Source: Symbiodinium natans (Eukaryota; Sar; Dinophyceae; Suessiales; Symbiodiniaceae). Taken from it: a DNA stretch of 64,000 bases. The notes beneath the pieces were generated by a model that ran no database searches, was not told the DNA's origin, and saw nothing but the letters and a program-made list of their open reading frames with translations. The stretch lies in NCBI GenBank assembly GCA_905221605.1, contig CAJNDS010002497.1, positions 20,001-84,000 of the forward strand. Direction: 5' to 3'. The position numbers were made by a program, and so were the translations under genes. Below are positions 22,395-32,246 of this stretch, one piece after another; position 1 is the first letter of the stretch; each line of letters starts with the position of its first letter.

Positions 22395-22700
22395 CTGCGG
22401 GCCAGGGCTAAGACTTCAGGATCTTAGGGGCTTTCGGGATTCAGGGTTTAGGCTTTAGGGTTTGGGGTTTTGGGGTCTAGGATTTTAGGGATTTTTGGGC
22501 ACTTAGGGATTTAGGGCTTAGGGTTTAGGGTTCTCAGGGCATTTAGGGGTTTTAGGGTAGGTTTGGGGTTTAGGGTTTTAGGCTTTTTGGGTGCGGGGCT
22601 TTTGGGTTTCAGGACTTTGGGGGTCTTAGGGCTTCTGGGGTTTTCGGATGCTAAACCCTAAACCCTCCTAAACCCTAAACCCTAAACCCTAAACCCTTTT

Positions 22701-22770
22701 AGGGTCCTGAGGAGCGACTTGGAGGCGTCGCAGAGTCGGCTTGCAGGGGGATGCACGAGTTCGCGCAAGT
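22701..22770 (-). CDS. Candidate exon
   Basis: Frame DLRELVHPPASRLCDASKSL after acceptor CCATAAG. Donor not fixed. Confidence 0.4.
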
Positions 22771-23088
22771 CTTATGGGGTTCTTAAGGGAAGGTGCCTAG
22801 GGAACCTTAGGGAAGCTTCGGGAGCCTTAGGGGGTAGTGGGGAGTATTAGGGAACCCTGGGGTTACATACCCCCCCTTGAACCCCCCCTCCCTTCAGAAC
22901 CTTCGGAACCCTAACAAGTCCGGTTTAGGGTTTAGGGTTTATAGGGTTTAGGGTATAGGGTTTGTGCCCCGACTAACCGGAAGGCTTCGTGTCCCCAGCC
23001 TACGTGGCATGCCAAGAACCAGAAAGCCCTGAAACTGCAAACGCCTATACCCTAAACCCTAAACCCTAAACCCTAAACCCTAACGAAG

Positions 23089-23164
23089 CCCTGTAGGCCT
23101 CGTAGTTGTCCACCTCTACCTGACCCCCCAATGGGGTGGCAGGAGTCCAGCGGAACAGGAGCTC
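23089..23164 (-). CDS. Candidate exon
   Basis: Frame ELLFRWTPATPLGGQVEVDN then YEAY; acceptor GTGCAAG. Confidence 0.5.
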
Positions 23165-23502
23165 CTTGCACCATGGGGTTAAGGATTTAGGGTTTGGGGT
23201 TTAGGGTTTAGGGTTTGGGGTTCAGGGTCATTGATGACCACTGGGAGTTGAATTGGCTTGGGGTGAGGGCTTAGGGCGTTTAAGGGTTGGGGTTCAAGGT
23301 TTAGGAGGTTTAGGGTGTCAGGGTGTGGGGTGAGAACCTAGTCTATAGGGGTTGTGGACGGTGACAGGGCCGGGTTATGGGCTCCATGTATGTTGGCTGA
23401 AAGGCTTACTGAGTTTGGAGGGTGCATTGCCAGATGATGGATTTAAGACTTAAGAACAGCCACCCATTGAACCCGAAACCCTAGCCCTAAACCCCATCAA
23501 CA

Positions 23503-23582
23503 GCTCTGTGCAGCATTTGGGCTCCGAAGTTCAAAGTCAAAGCCCATAGCATCCCGAAATGAGACGGCGGCCTTTCTCTGAT
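23503..23582 (-). CDS. Candidate exon
   Basis: Frame RKAAVSFRDAMGFDFELRSP then NAAQSC; acceptor TATCAG, donor GAGCT|GTTGATGGGG. Confidence 0.5.
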
Positions 23583-23647
23583 ACGGACAACACAAGAACA
23601 ACAACAAAAATGTACAAACATAAGTTTATCCCAATACCAATACTTAT

Positions 23648-23926
23648 TTAACAGTGGCAGGAATGTTTGGCAGTAGTGGGAATAACAATCAAAACAGTAG
23701 CCTCGCGTCGAAAGGCATTGCCCCTGCGATACCCCCCGCGGAGACGCTTGAGGGTCGGCAGATGGAAAATCGAGCCGCCAAAAGCTGGGACGGGAAAGCC
23801 ACCTGGAAAGCTTCCCAACATTAGGGGTCCCTTTTTGAGGATCCTTATGAGGGGAGTGTGCAATCTTTTGGATGCCCCTACTTCAGGACATGCCCAAAGC
23901 ATCCCAAGCCCCACCCAGGTCGTCAT
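23648..23926 (-). CDS. Open frame, possible terminal exon
   Basis: Ninety-two codons ending in a stop, basic and hydrophobic (contains GPLMLGSFPGGFPVPAFGGS). The plus strand is equally open. Low support. Confidence 0.25.
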   Translation of the reverse strand: MTTWVGLGMLWACPEVGASKRLHTPLIRILKKGPLMLGSFPGGFPVPAFGGSIFHLPTLKRLRGGYRRGNAFRREATVLIVIPTTAKHSCHC

Positions 23927-24034
23927 GGGGCGTTTGAACCCTAAACCCTAAACCCTAAACCCTAAACCCTAAACCCTAAAAACTATACCGTGTCTATACC
24001 CTAAACCCTAAGCCCGAAACCCGGAAACCTAAAC

Positions 24035-24159
24035 CCCAAAAAGGCATCCCTCAGACATCTCTGGTGCCCAAGAAACACATGGAAGAAAAGGAAGCCAAAG
24101 GCAGATAGTGGAGCACGAGGCCGCCGCTGGATGAAAAGCACCGTGACCGTGGTGCTCTC
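24035..24159 (-). CDS. Candidate membrane exon bounded by telomere repeats on both sides
   Basis: TTTAG|GAGAGC at the 5' side and TTGGG|GTTTAGG at the 3' side frame 125 nt reading ESTTVTVLFIQRRPRAPLSA then FGFLFFHVFLGHQRCLRDAF, with one hydrophobic helix. A clear case where both splice sites lie in telomere-type repeats. Confidence 0.55.
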
Positions 24160-24648
24160 CTAAACCCTAAACCCTAACCCCTGAACCCCAAACCCTAAAC
24201 CCTAAACCCTAAACCCTAAACCCTAAACCCTAAACCCCACTCCCCGATCGGATGTGGACCTTCCGAGACCTCGCGGGGGAGGGGGGTCGGGGGGTTGCGT
24301 ACTTCTCAAGAAAGAGCACCACGTCTGCCGACGCAGGCTGTCGGGTTCAGGGTTAAGACTTCTGAGGGAAGACCAAATGTAGGGTTTCGGGGGTAGAGTT
24401 TAGAATTTAGGGCTTAGGGAACCAAACCCCGAACTCCGGAAACTGTAAACCTCGGACTCTGTATCCGAAGACCCAACAGCCAAGGCCCTAAATCGCCTTC
24501 GAAAAACGAAACATCAGCAGTTGCCCTGAGCCGGTGGTTCAGGGTTGAGGGTTTAGGGTTTAGGGTTTAGGGCTAGGGTTTAGGGCTTAGGGTTTAGGGT
24601 TTAGGGCTCGGACTCCAACTCTCAGCTGGCAACCCCATAAACTATCAC

Positions 24649-24700
24649 AGCGGGTCCTGCCGCATGGCCCGAACCTCTTGCAAGAAGCGCTGGCCACTGC
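24649..24700 (-). CDS. Short candidate exon
   Basis: Fifty-two nt read SGQRFLQEVRAMRQDP; acceptor GGTTCAG, donor CT|GTGATAG. Confidence 0.5.
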
Positions 24701-25449
24701 CTGAACCCTAAACCCTAAACCCTAAACCCGAAACCCTAAACCCTAAACCCTAAACCCTAAAGTGCACGGAAGGAAGTTCCTAGTTCAGGAATTCGCTTGT
24801 TTTTGCTGAAGTTTAGTGGCCTTTTGCTGCTGCAATGACCTGTGGGATTCGGGTTTAGGGTTTAGGGTTTAGGGTTTAGGGTTTAGGGTTTAGGGTTTAG
24901 GGTTTAGGGTTTAGGGTTGGCAGGGTTCATGAACTTAGAGGGGCAAGAAGAGCAGTTGATAGACGTGTGGGGTCCACACTGGTGCTGTTAATGTGCAAAA
25001 TTTCATTGCGAGCGCTTCAACAACAAAACAAATTACCAACACCTAATTAAGCCAGAAATAAGTGACAAGAACGAAAATGCAAGACCCACGAAAAAACATG
25101 AACAAGACGAGGATGATACACCTTCCAGGGTTTGTGGGGCTTTCCCAACACAGGGTATCCTCAACATACCGCCACCCCCCCCCCCCCGAACAAAACAAAA
25201 AAAAACTGGTCCCTGACGTGCCCCAAAACCCTTCAACCGACGGCCCTGCTGACTTGCTGGCTGAGTAAAGTGGGGGAAAAGTAAGCATTTAGTTTTTCGA
25301 GGGGTTCATAACTCCCACGACAGGTTAGGGTTGGTTTAGGGCTTAGGGCTCAGGGCTTAGGGCTGAGGGCTGAGGGCTGAGGGCTTAGGGCTGAGGGCGT
25401 AGGGCTGAGGGTTTAGGTTCAGGGTTCGGGTTGAAGGTCCCCAGCAACC

Positions 25450-25554
25450 TAGGCGAAGAATGGACCCAACATAAACGCCCAGAGGCCCTGGAAGGCGCAG
25501 GCGTCGTCGCAGATCGCGCTGCAGTTGCTCACATCATCCGCCCCTGCTTTGCAG
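25450..25554 (-). CDS. Candidate Cys-rich exon
   Basis: Frame CKAGADDVSNCSAICDDACA followed by FQGLWAFMLGPFFA; acceptor CCCTATAG, donor TAG|GTTGCTGG. The plus frame VADRAAVAHIIRPCF on the same bases is also open, so the strand is inferred from the neighbours. Confidence 0.4.
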
Positions 25555-25769
25555 CTATAGGGGTGCTACCGCCTCATTGTTGTGCTCGTTCCAATAAAGA
25601 CAGCAGGCTGTTTTTTGGGGTTGGAAATGGCTAGCTAGTTGATACCATCAGCTCCAAGAAAAGAAAAGTAGCCTCTGTAGGAGACTCTAGACCCAACCTA
25701 GGTACCCTGAACCTCAACCAAAGGGGTTAAACGGGCCTTCGTAGGGAAGTACCCCCAGTAAAGTATCCC

Positions 25770-25853
25770 ATCTTCGCCTCAGCCTGGGCCGTGAGGCGTC
25801 ACCGGCTCCCCATCGGACAACCTGAATTTCCCCCTCGAGATCCTCCCCCACCT
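25770..25853 (-). CDS. Candidate exon
   Basis: Frame VGEDLEGEIQVVRWGAGDAS then RPRLRR; acceptor GCTTAG, donor GGG|GTACTTCC. Confidence 0.45.
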
Positions 25854-25897
25854 CTAAGCTCTAAACCCTAATCCTTTTACCAGAACCACCCAACCAA

Positions 25898-26097
25898 CCC
25901 TAAACCCTAAACCCTAAACCCTAAACCCTAAACCCTAAACCCTAAACCCTAAACCCTAAACCCTAAACCCTAAACCCTAAACCCTAAACCCTAAACCCTA
26001 AACCCTAAACCCTAGACCCTAGACCCTAAACCCTAAACCCTAAACCCTAAACCCTAAACCCTAAACCCTAAACCCTAAACCCTAAACCCTAAACCCA
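25898..26097. repeat. 200-bp CCCTAAA array
   Basis: Near-perfect (CCCTAAA)n with two CCCTAGA units in the middle; among the longest arrays here. Confidence 0.98.
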
Positions 26098-26202
26098 ACC
26101 CCCCCAATTTGGTAAGTTTTCAGGGTTTCAAAAATCTGGGCACTCCAGGCTCCCAAGCAACATATACGATTCTATGCCTAAACCCTGAACCCTCAAGCCC
26201 CT

Positions 26203-26265
26203 GCAGCTTGAATCTTATTCTGAAGTTAAACGAAGAAATCCCCCGAAACTCCTCAAAGCTTTCCC
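26203..26265 (-). CDS. Candidate exon with telomeric acceptor
   Basis: TTTAG|GG precedes frame ESFEEFRGISSFNFRIRFKL. Donor side not fixed. Confidence 0.45.
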
Positions 26266-26336
26266 CTAAACCCTAAACCCTAAACCCTAAACCCTAAACC
26301 CTAAACCCTAAACCCTAAACCCTAAACCCTAAACCC

Positions 26337-26433
26337 CTTTCCTTGCCCAGCCTGCCTGCGGAGTCCACCAAATAGAGCCGGATGTCGTTGCCCGCCCTCC
26401 GGCTCCAACCACGCAGCAGGGCCAGGAACTGTC
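26337..26433 (-). CDS. Candidate exon after a duplication-flanked telomeric intron
   Basis: Frame QFLALLRGWSRRAGNDIRLY then LVDSAGRLGKE; acceptor CCTTGCAG, donor G|GTTTAGGG type. The sequence around its 5' edge is repeated 106 bp upstream in the sense direction, where it ends an upstream coding piece (KRPPSARAG). Confidence 0.6.
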
Positions 26434-26543
26434 CTGCAAGGAGGTCTCTTGAAATGAAACCCCAAGTGGTTTAGGGTTTAGGGTTTAGGGTTTAGGGTTC
26501 AGGGTTTAGGGTTTAGGGGTAGGGTTGCCAGGAACTGTCCTGC
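26421..26543. repeat. 17-bp direct repeat flanking a telomere-repeat insertion
   Basis: GCCAGGAACTGTCCTGC occurs at 26421-26437 and 26527-26543. Between them lie 89 bp that include a TTTAGGG array (26470-26525). It looks like a target-site or repair duplication around an inserted array that now serves as an intron. Confidence 0.8.
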
Positions 26544-26660
26544 TCGGGCGGAAGGAGGGCGCTTGGCTGCCACCGAAATGAAGCACCGAAAGGTTTAGGG
26601 TTTAGGTTTAGGGCTTAAGGTTTAGGGTTTAGGGCCTGGGGCTTGGGGCTTGGGGCTTGG

Positions 26661-26864
26661 GGTTCTTGCGAAGAGATTCTGGCTGCCTTGGGGCGGAGAA
26701 TGAGCCCTGAAAGGATCTGAAAGGTGTTTTCGGGTTTGGGGTCCGTACACCCCCCACAGTAGGAACTAGAGATGCATAGGATAGACGAGCCCAGTTTTAG
26801 GTGTTTCATTTGGCCCCTCAGCGTCCGGACCTTTGAGCTTGTTGATAGCTTTTTTACCCTGAAA
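26661..26864 (-). CDS. Two candidate exons
   Basis: GKKAINKLKGPDAEGPNETP then KTGL at about 26792-26864, donor GTCTATCC. ILSGLILRPKAARISSQ follows at about 26661-26722 after acceptor CCTTTCAG. Both are in phase 0. Confidence 0.45.
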
Positions 26865-27049
26865 CCTAAACACTAAACCAGAAACCCTAATTCAGCGGGC
26901 TTATTGAATCCCTGAACCCTGAACCCTGAACCCTGAACCCTAAACCCTAAACCCTAAACCCTAAACCCTAAACCCTACACCCTACACCCTAAACCCTAAA
27001 CCCTAAACCCTAAACCCTAAACCCTAAACCCTAGCCCTAAACCGTTTAG

Positions 27050-27130
27050 GAATCCCTCTGAAGCCCGGACAGCGCCTTCCTCCAACCCAAAGGCATCCAG
27101 GGACGCCATCTCACTCAAAAGAAGCTCAGG
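27050..27130 (-). CDS. Candidate exon
   Basis: Frame LLLSEMASLDAFGLEEGAVR then ASEGFLN, donor G|GTTTAGGG. Confidence 0.5.
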
Positions 27131-27531
27131 ACCTCCACAGTTTAGGGTTTAGGGTTTAGGGTTTAGGGTTTAGGGTTGCAGGGCTGGGTCTGTCTTTCTT
27201 TGGATTCAGTAAGGTTTAGGGGTGTTGGGTTTAGGATGTAGGGTAGTTGAGGGTGTTTGAGGTTTGGGGCTTAGGGTTCAGGGTGTTTGAGGTTTTGGGC
27301 TTGGGGCTTGGAGTTTGAGGTTTAGGGATTTTAGGGTTTAGGGTTTTTAGGGTTTTTAGGGTTTAGGGTTTAGGGTTTAGGGTTTAGGGTTTAGGGTTTA
27401 GGGTTTGGGGGTTGAGTGTCTGTTACTTACCTAGAGCTGTTAGGTGCGGGCTGAATTAGAGATTGCAGGGTTCATGAACGCTCAAGAGTGGAGATCACCC
27501 TTCACCAACAAACACCTGGAATCCCTAAACC

Positions 27532-27637
27532 CTGAAACCCTGAAACCCTGAAACCCTGAAACCCTGAAACCCTGAAACCCTGAAACCCTGAAACCCTGAA
27601 ACCCTGAAACCCTGAAACCCTGAAACCCTGAAACCCT
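27532..27637. repeat. Homogeneous octamer array CCCTGAAA
   Basis: About 13 perfect copies of the 8-mer variant, adjoining ordinary CCCTAAA units. Confidence 0.95.
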
Positions 27638-27859
27638 GAACCCTAAACCCTAAACCCTAAACCCTAAACCCCAAACCCTAAACCCTAAACCCGAAACCGA
27701 AGTATGCTGACAGAGAGATCGGCCTGAATCCACAGACGCAGAACACACTCAAGCCCGGAGAGCCCACAGACTCTGAAACTTCTGAAGCCCCAACCCCTCA
27801 ACCCCAAGCACCCTAAACCCTAAACCCTCCCCATTCCCTGCTATCCAACAGTAAGCAAT

Positions 27860-27925
27860 CCCTTTAACCCTTAAACCCTTAAACCCTTAAACCCTTAAAC
27901 CCTTAAACCCTTAAACCCTTAAACC
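27860..27925. repeat. Homogeneous octamer array CCCTTAAA
   Basis: About eight copies of a second 8-mer variant, only 220 bp from the CCCTGAAA array. Confidence 0.95.
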
Positions 27926-27928
27926 CAC

Positions 27929-27990
27929 GGAAGCCACGCGGAGTCAGGGTGGAGCGTATCAAGGCCGTCGGCAGCACATGAGCTGACTTG
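27929..27990 (-). CDS. Short candidate exon
   Basis: Frame SCAADGLDTLHPDSAWLP; acceptor AAGTCAG, donor CC|GTGGGTTTAAGGG, the donor lying in the octamer-array edge. Confidence 0.45.
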
Positions 27991-28057
27991 CCCTAAACCC
28001 TAAACCCTAAACCCTAACCCCTAACCCCTAAACCCTAAACCCTAAACCCTCAACCCA

Positions 28058-28132
28058 TGAGAGGCCGAGGACTGGGTGGTGGCCTTCCGCCTCGTCGATG
28101 AGCAGGATTTTGGATCGAAGCAACCGGCCGGA
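28058..28132 (-). CDS. Candidate exon with a Walker-B-like segment
   Basis: Frame SGRLLRSKILLIDEAEGHHP then VLGLS; acceptor TTCGCAG, donor G|GTTGAGGG. KILLIDEAE resembles the hydrophobic-DE motif of P-loop ATPases, but with no Walker A in sight this is a hint only. Confidence 0.45.
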
Positions 28133-28264
28133 CTGCGAATCCACCTGGTTTAGGGTTTAGGGTTTAGGGTTTAGGGTTGAGGGTTAGGGTTCAGGGTTGA
28201 GGGTTTTGACACAAGGGTTTAGGGTTTAGAGTTTAGGTGTAGGGCTTAGGGTTTAGGGGTTAGG

Positions 28265-28355
28265 GTGCTCCCAACTGGTAGATGCCGAAGCCGAAGAGTT
28301 TCAAGGCTCCATGGGTTGGAGGTTTCAGGCTGAGGGGCCGTTGTAACGTCGGGAC
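28265..28355 (-). CDS. Candidate exon
   Basis: Frame VPTLQRPLSLKPPTHGALKL then FGFGIYQLGA; acceptor TACCCAG. Unknown family. Confidence 0.5.
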
Positions 28356-28567
28356 CTGGGTAGGGTTTAGGGTTCAGGGTTGAGGGTTTGGGGTTTAGGG
28401 TTTGGGGTTTAGGGTTTGGAGTTTGGGGTTTAGAGGGGTTGAGGGTTTGGGGTTTAGGGTTCGGGGTTTGGGGTTGCCTTGAGAAGGCTTCTTCGCTCTC
28501 AGGTTTTGGGGGTTCAGGTCTTTGCAAGGGGTTTAGGTGTTAGGGCCAACGGCCAAAGACCCTAAAC

Positions 28568-28624
28568 CGAAAAATGCTTGTCTACAGAGTCGGCGAGACG
28601 CGCAAAGAACTCAAACGTAGGAGG
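28568..28624 (-). CDS. Candidate exon
   Basis: Exactly 19 codons, PPTFEFFARLADSVDKHFS; acceptor GAGCAG, donor TCG|GTTTAGGG from the array. Confidence 0.55.
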
Positions 28625-28740
28625 CTGCTCGGGGCGTCAGCTTTGCAGGCAGCCAGCCCCAAACCCCAAACCCTGAACCCCAAACCCTAAACCCTAAACC
28701 CCTAAACCCTAAACCCTGACCTCTATAACCCCCAAAACCC

Positions 28741-28830
28741 TAAGGGAAGACTTTTTGACCTTCGCGGGATACTTCGTCCACTTCTCGAAGTCGCCATGGG
28801 TTATGCCTAGGATGCTCCTAAGCAACTCTT
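28741..28830 (-). CDS. Candidate exon
   Basis: Frame EELLRSILGITHGDFEKWTK then YPAKVKKSS; acceptor CTTTTCAG. The upstream intron carries the telomere-interrupted family E sequence. Confidence 0.5.
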
Positions 28831-29027
28831 CTGAAAAGAATAGTCCTACATATGATCTTCTTAAACCCAATAGGGGCTTAGGGTTTAGGGTTTGGGGTTT
28901 AGGGATTAGGTTTAGGGTTGAGGGTAGTGACCTAAACCCAATAGCCCTAAACCCTAAACCCTGAACCCAATAACCCTAAACCCTAAACCTTAAAAGAGGG
29001 AAAATCGAAAATGTCCCAAGGGACTAC

Positions 29028-29094
29028 CCGGATGCTTTGTTCGAAGTCACAGTCAGCGAAATCGGCCAAGAAGGAAGCATAGCCAGACTTGTTC
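29028..29094 (-). CDS. Candidate exon
   Basis: Sixty-seven nt read NKSGYASFLADFADCDFEQS then IR; acceptor TCCCAAG, donor CGG|GTAGTCCC. Confidence 0.55.
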
Positions 29095-29167
29095 CTTGGG
29101 ATAGGGTTTAGGGTTGGTTTAGGGTTTAGGGTTTAGGGTTTAGGGTTTAGGGTTTAGGGTTTAGAGG

Positions 29168-29272
29168 GCTGACTCAAAAGAACTCTGGTTCCACACCACA
29201 AGGTTCACGTGTCCGGGTTCAAGCAAAACAATCTGAACATGGAAGATCACAAGCCGCATCGGCACCCGAAGC
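29168..29272 (-). CDS. Candidate exon
   Basis: Frame LRVPMRLVIFHVQIVLLEPG then HVNLVVWNQSSFESA. Unknown family; splice sites not fixed. Confidence 0.45.
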
Positions 29273-29682
29273 CCTAAACCCTAAACCCTAAACCCTAAAC
29301 CCTAAGCCCTAAACCCTAAACCCTAAACCCTAAACCCTAAACCCGAACCCTAAATCCTAAACCCTACTACAAAAATCCGAAACTCTAAGCCGAAATCAAA
29401 CGTACTACAGACTAGGGGCGACTCTGGGAGGTATTGAAAACGGGGTTTAGGGTTTAGGGTTAGGGTTTAGGGTTTAGGGTTTAGGGTTTAGGGTTTAGGG
29501 TTTAGGGTTTAGGGTTTAGGGTTTAGGGTTTAGGGTTTAGGGTTTAGGGTTTAGGGTTTAGGGGTTAGAGTTTAGGGTTTAGGGTTTAGGGTTTAGGGTT
29601 TAGGGTTTAGGGTTTAGGGTTTGGGGTTTGGGGTTTGGGGTTTGGGGTTTGGGGTTTAGGGTTTAGGGCCCTTTACAGCGAC

Positions 29683-29768
29683 CCGAATGATCTCTGAGGC
29701 TCAATTTGGCTGCCGCCCGGCGGAGCAGATGCACATCCGAGGCATTCAGCCCCTTGTTCAGCAGGGCC
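29683..29768 (-). CDS. Candidate exon with telomeric acceptor
   Basis: TTTAG|G precedes ALLNKGLNASDVHLLRRAAA then KLSLRDHS; donor G|GTCGCTG; length closes at 28 codons plus split bases. Confidence 0.55.
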
Positions 29769-30269
29769 CTAAACCCTAATCCAAAACCCTAAACCCTAAA
29801 CCCTAAACCCTAAACCCTTAACCCTAAACCCTAAACCCTAAACCCTAAACCCTAAACCCTAACCCTAAACCCTAAACCCTAAACCCTTATTACATTTACC
29901 CTAATCCTGATACTACCCTGATACGAGAGCCCCAGCCCTAAACCGCAAGCATTATCATTTGATGAAGCTTTAAGAAGAAAACCTTGAATGAAGGGATGTA
30001 CGGAGGGACTGCTAGAAGGGCTCCCTGAATCTTTTCCGCTCTACAACCCCACCTTATCTAGTCCCTATATACCTAAGCAGTCCCTACGTTACCCCCATTT
30101 TGTTTCGAAGGTCCCTTTTCAGGGTCTCTCCTTTAGCTCTTGAGTGCCGGGGTACAGGGTTGTGACTTCTTATGAGCTTCCGGGGCACATGGTTTAGCAC
30201 TTCCGCAAGCGCAAGCAACAACAGCTTACATGGGCAGTTTTACTCGTGGTCAAAGCTATACCTACTTAA

Positions 30270-30335
30270 GGCACCCACAAGGCCCCATGATCGAACGAAC
30301 CGCCATAGACACGAAGCCGACACCAGGGCCAAACG
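30270..30335 (-). CDS. Candidate exon
   Basis: Frame FGPGVGFVSMAVRSIMGPCG, hydrophobic, before donor TAG|GTATAGC. Confidence 0.4.
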
Positions 30336-30775
30336 TTTAGGGTTTAGGGTTTAGGGTTTAGGGTATAGGGTTTAGGGTTTAGGGTTTAGGGTTCAGGGTT
30401 CAGGGTTCAGGGTTTAGGGTTTAGGGTTCAGGGTTGAGGGTTTAGGGTTAGGGTTTAGGGCTAAACTTCAACCGCCTCCCCAGTCTGACCCGGGCAAACG
30501 GGAACGAGAGCCCCTCCCAAGGAGAACCTTAAACCCCCAAACCCCGAAAACCTAAAACCTAAACCCTAAACCAAAGATCCCTACATAGTAGGATCCCCTT
30601 ATAACAAGGACCTCAGTAAGGTACCCCCCCCCCCCCCCCCCGGAACTCCCCAAGCCTCAAAACTGTTAAGTCAACTAAGCCCCCTAAACCCCTGAAACCC
30701 CTAAACCCCTCAACCCCCCCGACCACTTGAACACCGCAACAAAAACGGGCCTCAACCCCTAAACCCTCACCCCCT

Positions 30776-31040
30776 AAACCCTATAAACCCTATAAACCCT
30801 ATAAACCCTATAAACCCTATAAACCCTATAAACCCTATAAACCCTATAAACCCTATAAACCCTATAAACCCCATAAACCCAAAAACCCTATAAACCCTAT
30901 AAACCCTGTAAACCCTATAAACCCTATAAACCCTATAAACCCTATACCCTATAAACCCTGTAAGCCCTATAAACCCTATAAACCCTGTAAACCCTGTAAA
31001 CCCTGTAAACCCTGTAAACCCTGTAAACCCTGTAAACCCT
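30776..31040. repeat. 9-mer arrays CCCTATAAA grading into CCCTGTAAA
   Basis: About 20 copies of CCCTATAAA, then a block of CCCTGTAAA, then normal CCCTAAA. Similar mixed 9-mers occur at 9118-9235, 33790-33900 and 35270-35595. Confidence 0.95.
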
Positions 31041-31088
31041 AAACCCTAAACCCTAAACCCTAAACCCTAAACCCTAGAGCCCGCACAC

Positions 31089-31203
31089 CGCAAGAAAAAT
31101 AACGAGCCTCCTCCAGAAGCCTCAGATTCCGCTCGTCGTTGGGCGCACGCCCTTCCGTCAGGGTGGGCAGAGCCAGGCACCTTTTGATCTCGAAGACCTC
31201 CGC
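31089..31203 (-). CDS. Candidate exon
   Basis: One hundred fifteen nt start AEVFEIKRCLALPTLTEGRA then PNDERNLRLLEEARYFSC; acceptor ATCCAAG, donor G|GTGTGCGG. Strong charged-helix composition. Confidence 0.6.
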
Positions 31204-31269
31204 CTTGGATCTCACAGGGTTTAGGGTTTAGGGTTTAGGGTTTTAGGGTTTAGGGTTTCGGGTTTAGCG

Positions 31270-31695
31270 TTTAGGGTTTGGGGAGAAGATAACCTGTGTT
31301 ACGAACTCATGAATCGTAAGCCGCCGAGTGTTGTTTGATCTGCTGTGGGGTCGTTTTCGCTGTGTGGTCGTTTTTGGTGAATGTTCCGGGCACCTTTTTT
31401 TCCTGTGCGGTCGTTGGCCCCGGGAGTTCCGCCTCCTCAGCCGCGGAGGGGGTTGACACAGGGCACTGACTTCTTGTCGTGCACAGCTGGGCGTTTTTTT
31501 TCTTTTGCTGTGGGGTCGGGACTCACTGACTCGCCGGGGAGGGGTGCCTCACGCCATGCAGGGCGTGTTAGAGCAATCAGACACGGATCACCGCACACGG
31601 CGCGCACTTGTCTTCTGTGCAGGAGGGCGCTCCAGTGCGCACTCCAAAGCGACTCCAGCGCGCACTCCAGTACTAGTACTAGTACTACTACCGGT
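31270..31695. other. Unresolved unique stretch
   Basis: Plus frames of 64-110 codons and a minus frame (RRQVRAVCGDPCLIALTRPA) are all open. Short repeats GCGCACTCCA and CTAGTACTAGTACTAC sit near the right end. No call made. Confidence 0.3.
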
Positions 31696-32246
31696 CTAGG
31701 GTTTAGGGTTTAGGGTTTAGGGTTTAGGGTTTAGGGTTTAGGGTTTAGGGTTTAGGGTTTAGGGTTTAGGGTTTAGGGTTTAGGGTTTAGCGCGCAGAGG
31801 GTTGTCGTTTTTGCATCACGAGCCAGGATGAGGCCTTCCCCCTTGTCTTCGCCGTGCGGTTTAGGGTATGGGGTTTGGACTTTGGGATTTACTAAACCCT
31901 AAACCCTAAACCCTAAACCCTAAACCCTAAACCCTAAACCCTAAACTAGGGTTTCTAGGACTTTGGAGGGCTCAGGAGAAAGGGCTTAGGGAGGCTTTTT
32001 TGTGGCGTACGTGTTAGGATGGCTCCACCAGGACTTGAACTCAAGGCGGGCGAGGGGCCCTCTCGACCTAGGGCTTATGGTATAAGAGCGCCTTCTCTCT
32101 GAAAAAGCTCCCTGTAGGGTTTCAGGGTTGAGGGTTCAGGGCTTGGGGTTTTGGGTTTTGGGTTTAGGGTTTAGGGTTTAGGGTTTAGGGTTTAGGGTTT
32201 AGGGTTTAGGGTTTAGGGTTTAGGGGACGCTGGCTCAAAACCAAGC

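Noticed and set aside
25033-25288. Overlapping ORFs on both strands
   Set aside because: Low complexity around a C tract, no splice context and no chain to neighbouring exons.
28246-28527. ORFs rich in LNPKPQT or GFRVWGLG motifs here and elsewhere
   Set aside because: These are translations of CCCTAAA/TTTAGGG variants. Only the first part (PEPPKPESEEAFSR) might be an exon.
32015-32110. tRNA-like segment on the minus strand with a B-box match GTTCAAGTC
   Set aside because: No complete cloverleaf: the T stem and acceptor stem do not pair well and no good A box is visible. Perhaps a tRNA-derived SINE trace.
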